Shown: positions 29,149 through 33,081 of the stretch, piece by piece
Layout of the letters: each line of letters starts with the position of its first letter
Position numbering within the stretch: the stretch's first letter is position 1
NCBI GenBank assembly: GCA_934254985.1
Contig: CAKQMS010000033.1
Span: forward strand, 1 to 33,081
DNA length: 33,081 nucleotides
From: an uncultured Prevotella sp.
GTDB taxonomy: Bacteria > Bacteroidota > Bacteroidia > Bacteroidales > Bacteroidaceae
Direction: 5' to 3'
Notes under the pieces: generated by a model
The model's database searches: none
What the model was told of the DNA's origin: nothing
Seen by the model: only the letters and a program-made list of their open reading frames with translations
Made by a program: the position numbers and the translations under genes

Positions 29149-32001
29149 ATGAGAAAACATACCACGATAGCCATAATCCTCATGGCAAGCATCTTCATGC
29201 TTGCAAGCAATGGTATGCCCTTTGGCCAACGAGCTCAGAAGCAACGCTTGGCTAAGGACTCCGTAGCTATGAAGGATTCTGCAGCCATCAGCGACTCCAT
29301 GGCCATCGCCGACAATAAATCCATGCCCGACACTTTAGGCATGGACTCCCTGCAACTTGCCGTCTACCATCACAACAAACAGATAGACGACTCCATACAT
29401 CTCGACTCTCTAAATCGTCAACGCAAAAATGGTATTGATGCACCTGTAGAATATTCTGCCAACGACTCTATAATCTACGATGCGTCATCAAATACCGCAT
29501 TCCTTTTTGGCTCGTCGAAGGTTGACTACGAGAACATGAACCTTGAGAGCGACAAAATTTATATGAGCCTCGACAGCAGCTTGGTTCACGCCACAGGTTC
29601 TGCCGACTCTACCGCAGAAGACGGACTCAAAGGAAAGCCTGTGTTCACTATGGGCAACGACACCTATAATACCGACACCATGGCTTTCAACTTCAAGACC
29701 AAGAAGGGCTTGATACAGAATGTGAAGACGCAGCAAGAGGACGGTTTCTTGACCTCACAACTGAGTAAGCGAAATGCCAAGGGCGAAATATTCCTGCAGC
29801 ATGGTCGCTATACCACTTGCGATGCCGAACATCCAGACTTCTACATAGCTTTGTCAAGAGCCAAAGTGCGCCCTGGCAAGGATGTAGTGTTTGGTCCTGC
29901 CTACCTTGTGGTGGCAGATGTACCATTGCCATTAGCCATTCCTTATGGTTTCTTCCCATTCTCTAAGAGCTATTCTTCGGGTTTCATCATGCCTACCTAT
30001 GGCGATGAAAACAGTCGTGGATTCTATCTTCGTGACGGTGGATATTATTTTGCGTTGAGCGACAAATGCGACCTAAAGCTCTTGGGCGAAATATACACCA
30101 AGGGCTCATGGGGACTATCTGCAGCCAGCAACTATCGCAAACGATACAAATTCTCAGGTAGCTTCTATTTCTCATACCAAGACACCAAGACTGGCGACAA
30201 GGGAATGCCTGATTTCCAAGAGCAGAAGAGCTTTAAGGTGCAATGGAGCCACCGCCAGGACGCTAAGGCCAATCCTTTCAGCACACTCTCGGCAAGCGTA
30301 AACTTTGCATCTACAAGCTATGAGCGCAACAACCTCAATTCGCTCTACAATCCGCAAACCATGACACAGAGTACGCGTACTTCTTCTGTCAGCTGGAGCA
30401 CCACATTTTCAAGCATCGGACTGTCGTTGAGCTCTACTGCCAACCTCTCGCAAAACATGCGCGACTCTTCTATCGCCATGACTCTGCCCGACCTCAACAT
30501 CTCGCTCTCGCGTTTCTATCCTTTCCGCCGCAAGCATGCTGTAGGCAAAGAGCGCTGGTACGAGAAAATTTCTATGAGCTATACCGGTCACTTGTCTAAC
30601 TCTATCAACACCAAGGAAGACCAGCTCATGAATAGCAACATCATAAAGGATTGGCGCAACGGTATGCAACACAACATACCTATCAGCGGCAACTTCATGT
30701 TGTTTGACGTAATCAACGTTAGCCCTTCGTTCAATTTCACCGACCGCATGTACACCAATAAGGTTACACGCTCATGGGACGAAGCCAACCAACGGGAACT
30801 TTGCGACACCACCTATGGTTTCCACAACGTCTACAACTGGAACCTCAGCCTCTCGGCAAGCACCAAGCTTTATGGTTTCTATGTTCCTAACCGCAAGCTC
30901 TTTGGCGACAAGATTGTTGCCGTGCGCCACGTGTTCACACCACAGGTTAGCTTCAGCTATGCTCCTGATTTCAGCACAAGCCACTATGGCTACTATGATT
31001 CATATCTGAAGACCGACGCCAATGGCAATGTGTCGTTGGTGGAATATTCTCCTTATCAGAACTCCCTCTATGGTGTTCCTGGCAAGGGCAAGACTGGAAG
31101 CATCTCATGGGACATCTCCAACAATATCGAGATGAAAGTGCGTAGCGACAAGGATTCCACAGGCTACCGCAAGCTAAGCATCATCGACGAGCTTGGCGCT
31201 TCTATGTCGTACAACATGGCAGCCAAGGTTCGTCCGTTGAGCGACCTTTCTATGCGTCTTCGCTTAAAGTGGTGGAAGAAATATACATTCAACATGAATG
31301 CCGTATTTGCCACCTACGCCTACGACCTTGACGAAAATGGCAAACCATACGTAGGCACACATACCGAGTATAGCCGCGGACGCTTCGGTCGTTTCCAGGG
31401 TATGTCGCAAAACATCTCTTTCACCCTAAGCCCCGACCAGCTGCGCAAATGGTTTGGCCATGGCGAGAAGGACGATGAGAAAGATGGCAAAAGAAACAAA
31501 GACGACGAAGAAGGTATGGATACCGATATAGAAAGCAATGTCGACGACGATATGATACAGGCTCAGCGTGGCGCAAAAGACAAGAAGAAGGGTGCTCTTG
31601 CCGAAACCGACGGCGATGGCTACATGGCTTTCTCTATGCCTTGGTCTATGACTTTCGGCTATGGTGTCACCATGCGCGAAAACACAAGCGGCAAGTTCAA
31701 CACCAAGACTATGCGCTATCCGTATAAGTTTACTCAAACCCTGAACATAAGTGGCAACCTGCGATTGAGCGAGGGCTGGAACATCAGTTTCTCTTCTGGC
31801 TACGACTTCGAATACAAGAAAATGTCTATGACCACAGCCTCATTGCAGCGCGACCTCCATTGCTTCAACATGAGTTGCTCTGTTGTGCTTGCACCATACA
31901 CAAGCTACAACTTCAGCTTCCGATGCAATGCCGCTACCCTCACCGACGCTCTGAAATACGACAAGCGAAGCGGATATAGCAACGCCGTTCAATGGTATTA
32001 A
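29149..32001 (+). CDS. lptD: LPS-assembly outer-membrane protein, LptD family
   Basis: 950 residues, the Bacteroidetes form. There is a signal peptide (MRKHTTIAIILMASIFMLAS), a Ser/Asp/Met-rich low-complexity stretch (about 36-70), then an OstA-like beta-jellyroll (TAFLFGSSKVDYENMNLESD...GRYTTCDAEHPDFY) that receives lipopolysaccharide, and a long beta-barrel with alternating aromatic strands ending in an aromatic residue (QWY). An acidic-basic insertion (about 771-823, rich in D, E and K) interrupts the barrel and is probably a loop. Conserved cysteines as in E. coli LptD are few, so the disulfide scheme differs. It follows the HD gene by 5 bp and is ended by a strong terminator. Confidence 0.93.
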   Translation: MRKHTTIAIILMASIFMLASNGMPFGQRAQKQRLAKDSVAMKDSAAISDSMAIADNKSMPDTLGMDSLQLAVYHHNKQIDDSIHLDSLNRQRKNGIDAPVEYSANDSIIYDASSNTAFLFGSSKVDYENMNLESDKIYMSLDSSLVHATGSADSTAEDGLKGKPVFTMGNDTYNTDTMAFNFKTKKGLIQNVKTQQEDGFLTSQLSKRNAKGEIFLQHGRYTTCDAEHPDFYIALSRAKVRPGKDVVFGPAYLVVADVPLPLAIPYGFFPFSKSYSSGFIMPTYGDENSRGFYLRDGGYYFALSDKCDLKLLGEIYTKGSWGLSAASNYRKRYKFSGSFYFSYQDTKTGDKGMPDFQEQKSFKVQWSHRQDAKANPFSTLSASVNFASTSYERNNLNSLYNPQTMTQSTRTSSVSWSTTFSSIGLSLSSTANLSQNMRDSSIAMTLPDLNISLSRFYPFRRKHAVGKERWYEKISMSYTGHLSNSINTKEDQLMNSNIIKDWRNGMQHNIPISGNFMLFDVINVSPSFNFTDRMYTNKVTRSWDEANQRELCDTTYGFHNVYNWNLSLSASTKLYGFYVPNRKLFGDKIVAVRHVFTPQVSFSYAPDFSTSHYGYYDSYLKTDANGNVSLVEYSPYQNSLYGVPGKGKTGSISWDISNNIEMKVRSDKDSTGYRKLSIIDELGASMSYNMAAKVRPLSDLSMRLRLKWWKKYTFNMNAVFATYAYDLDENGKPYVGTHTEYSRGRFGRFQGMSQNISFTLSPDQLRKWFGHGEKDDEKDGKRNKDDEEGMDTDIESNVDDDMIQAQRGAKDKKKGALAETDGDGYMAFSMPWSMTFGYGVTMRENTSGKFNTKTMRYPYKFTQTLNISGNLRLSEGWNISFSSGYDFEYKKMSMTTASLQRDLHCFNMSCSVVLAPYTSYNFSFRCNAATLTDALKYDKRSGYSNAVQWY

Positions 32002-32007
32002 AATGAT

Positions 32008-32057
32008 AAACCGCACACATCTCTACGCAATGGCAACGAGAATGTGTGCGGTTTTTT
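32008..32057 (+). terminator. Terminator of lptD
   Basis: AAACCGCACACAT (32008-32020) pairs perfectly with ATGTGTGCGGTTT (32042-32054), followed by TTT. Confidence 0.92.
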
Positions 32058-32086
32058 ATTTAAAACCTCATCAAAAAACGCAATAG

Positions 32087-32152
32087 GCTTCGTTGGCAAA
32101 TGAAGTAAGCTTCGTTGCCCAATGAAGTAAGCTTCGTTGCCCAATGAAGCCT
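32087..32152. repeat. 22-bp tandem repeat, three copies
   Basis: The unit GCTTCGTTGCCCAATGAAGT plus two bases starts at 32087, 32109 and 32131. The ends form a longer palindrome (AGGCTTC / GAAGCCT). The same AATGAAGTA-GGCTTC elements make the ATPase terminator at 4224-4257 and are partly found at 2725-2742. Confidence 0.75.
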
Positions 32153-32297
32153 GTTGCATTTTTGAAACATAAAAGACACGTACAGAGGGCTTGCCTATGG
32201 TTTGTTGTTATCTATATCACCGCAATATTTGTATTTGCTAAATGCAATAGCTGATAAAATAATTCATGATAGCGCAGGTATGAAACAAAACAGCTTG

Positions 32298-32340
32298 AAG
32301 GGTCTATACGCCACCTGTTCATCGTGGCATATAGACCCTT
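32298..32340 (-). terminator. Terminator of the higB-higA operon
   Basis: AAGGGTCTATACGCCAC (32298-32314) pairs with 32324-32340; the single mismatch becomes a G-U pair on the minus strand, so it fits minus-strand RNA best. The following T-run is weak. Confidence 0.65.
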
Positions 32341-32349
32341 GGCGTTTGT

Positions 32350-32727
32350 TTATCCCAATACAACATTGGCAGGGACGCCAAGGTTGTGGTATATGTTTCT
32401 TGCAACATCAAAATTAATTGCACGACGTCCATGGAGAATATCACTTAATGCGGTTGTTGACACGCCTATAGCTTTTGCAGCCTCCTTTTGCTTGTAGCCT
32501 TTTTGGCGAAAAGCAACTTTGATGGCAGCAATGAGGGAAGGCTTAACTCGCCATGGATGGGGCTCAACTTCGCATTCCCAATCGTAAGCAGCTTCGCTGA
32601 GGACCTTTAATTCTTCCTTTTCTACTTCGCTGAGAAAGTCCATACCGCCCAATTGGGTGCCCTTTGCAAGCAGAGCCTCCATTCGCTCTTCAATTTCATT
32701 ATATGTTTTTTCGTCTTTAATAGTCAT
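32350..32727 (-). CDS. higA: HigA-type antitoxin
   Basis: 125 residues. The C-terminal helix-turn-helix (about 65-120: FRQKGYKQKEAAKAIGVSTTALSDILHGRRAINFDVARNI) is the Xre/HigA fold that binds the operon's operator. The N-terminal part (about 1-55) is acidic and helical and likely wraps the toxin. It starts 2 bp after the higB stop codon. Gene order is toxin first, as usual for hig systems. The inverted repeat at 33057-33080 is its probable binding site. Confidence 0.9.
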   Translation of the reverse strand: MTIKDEKTYNEIEERMEALLAKGTQLGGMDFLSEVEKEELKVLSEAAYDWECEVEPHPWRVKPSLIAAIKVAFRQKGYKQKEAAKAIGVSTTALSDILHGRRAINFDVARNIYHNLGVPANVVLG

Positions 32728-32729
32728 AG

Positions 32730-33026
32730 TTATATATTTTTGATGTCCTTAATCTTGTCATATTCGGCATGAGTTCCAACAAATCTAATATGTAGAAATC
32801 CTTGAAAGAACACAACGATAGTTACAAGCCTAAATTTATTGCCTGATACATTGAAGACATATCTGTCATTCCCTACATAATCTGCCGAAGGAAATGCTTG
32901 CTTTAATTCTGCATGGCTTTTCCATTCTGTCTTTTCAACAAACTCAGCCCAGCGCATGAGCGGATCTGCTGCATCAGGATGTTTCCTTGCAAAATCTTTC
33001 AGCAGTTTGAACTTTAATATCTTCAT
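32730..33026 (-). CDS. higB: HigB-type mRNA interferase toxin
   Basis: 98 residues of the HigB_toxin family, a RelE-like ribosome-dependent mRNA endonuclease. The family signature PSADYVGNDRYVFNVSGNKF, then RLVTIVVFFQGFLHIRFVGTHAEYDKI is clear, with likely active residues in the basic segment (R55, R66, R80 region) and the terminal H. It pairs with higA and shares its promoter. Length is typical, and no frame break is seen. Confidence 0.92.
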   Translation of the reverse strand: MKILKFKLLKDFARKHPDAADPLMRWAEFVEKTEWKSHAELKQAFPSADYVGNDRYVFNVSGNKFRLVTIVVFFQGFLHIRFVGTHAEYDKIKDIKNI

Positions 33027-33044
33027 AATCGTTTATATTTGCTG

Positions 33045-33080
33045 CAAAAATAAATAAAAGTTCTCTATATTGAGAACTTT
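33045..33080 (-). promoter_or_regulatory. higB-higA promoter with inverted-repeat operator
   Basis: The -7 element reads TATTTTTG on the minus strand (33052-33045). Immediately upstream, AAAGTTCTC (33057-33065) and GAGAACTTT (33072-33080) form a perfect 9-bp dyad with a 6-bp spacer, covering the -33 region. This is where a HigA dimer would block transcription. Confidence 0.75.
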
Positions 33081-33081
33081 C

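Overview
The window looks like a chromosomal segment of a Bacteroidales bacterium, most likely Prevotella/Segatella or a close relative. The evidence is the Bacteroidetes promoter type (TTTG, a 19-21 nt spacer, then TAnnTTTG) in front of many genes, A/T-rich start regions without Shine-Dalgarno sequences, and families typical of this phylum: a smalltalk peptide, DUF4248, DUF5606, a long NusB, a YbbR-like protein between yajC and coaE, a Bacteroidetes-type LptD, and GH89. The assignment is inferred from gene content; no 16S gene is present.

Region 1 (1-2600) is an accessory cassette: a DUF4248 helix-turn-helix gene on the minus strand, then an HU-like protein, a 33-residue smalltalk peptide and a T7-lysozyme-type amidase on the plus strand. 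Its long gaps hold helically phased CGGA-core repeats, a coding-like remnant, three tandem palindromic repeats and a strong hairpin. Region 2 (2600-4400) is a single AAA/DUF4143 ATPase gene with its own promoter and terminator, enclosed by 84/104-bp direct repeats. Next come tRNA-Arg(CCG), which appears to lead an HD-domain gene on the minus strand, and asnA.

Region 3 (6200-10300) holds dnaX and rubrerythrin on the minus strand, separated by a homopurine tract and a 17-bp tandem array. oxyR diverges from rubrerythrin and keeps the C199/C208 pair, so the two form a peroxide-response unit. Region 4 (10400-18850) is a co-directional run: lysS, gpsA, pgi, a HAD phosphatase, a GH89 alpha-N-acetylglucosaminidase and an HGSNAT-like membrane acetyltransferase. 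Region 5 is a minus-strand L25-pth-hslR operon facing a plus-strand nusB-yajC-ybbR-coaE-DUF5606 group.

Region 6 (24300-25600) is a queuosine unit (yhhQ, queF) preceded by what reads as a class I preQ1 riboswitch. Region 7 holds an unknown lipoprotein, a carboxyltransferase whose biotinyl-like domain lacks the biotin lysine, a second HD protein and LptD. A higB-higA toxin-antitoxin pair with a perfect dyad at its promoter closes the window.

Two families of long inverted repeats with 7-nt and 8-nt purine periods sit in the gaps, mostly between convergent genes, and probably serve as bidirectional terminators. The items that most merit follow-up are the phased arrays in the DUF4248/HU region, the repeat-bounded ATPase cassette, the preQ1 switch, the NAGLU/HGSNAT pair and the lysine-less carboxylase.
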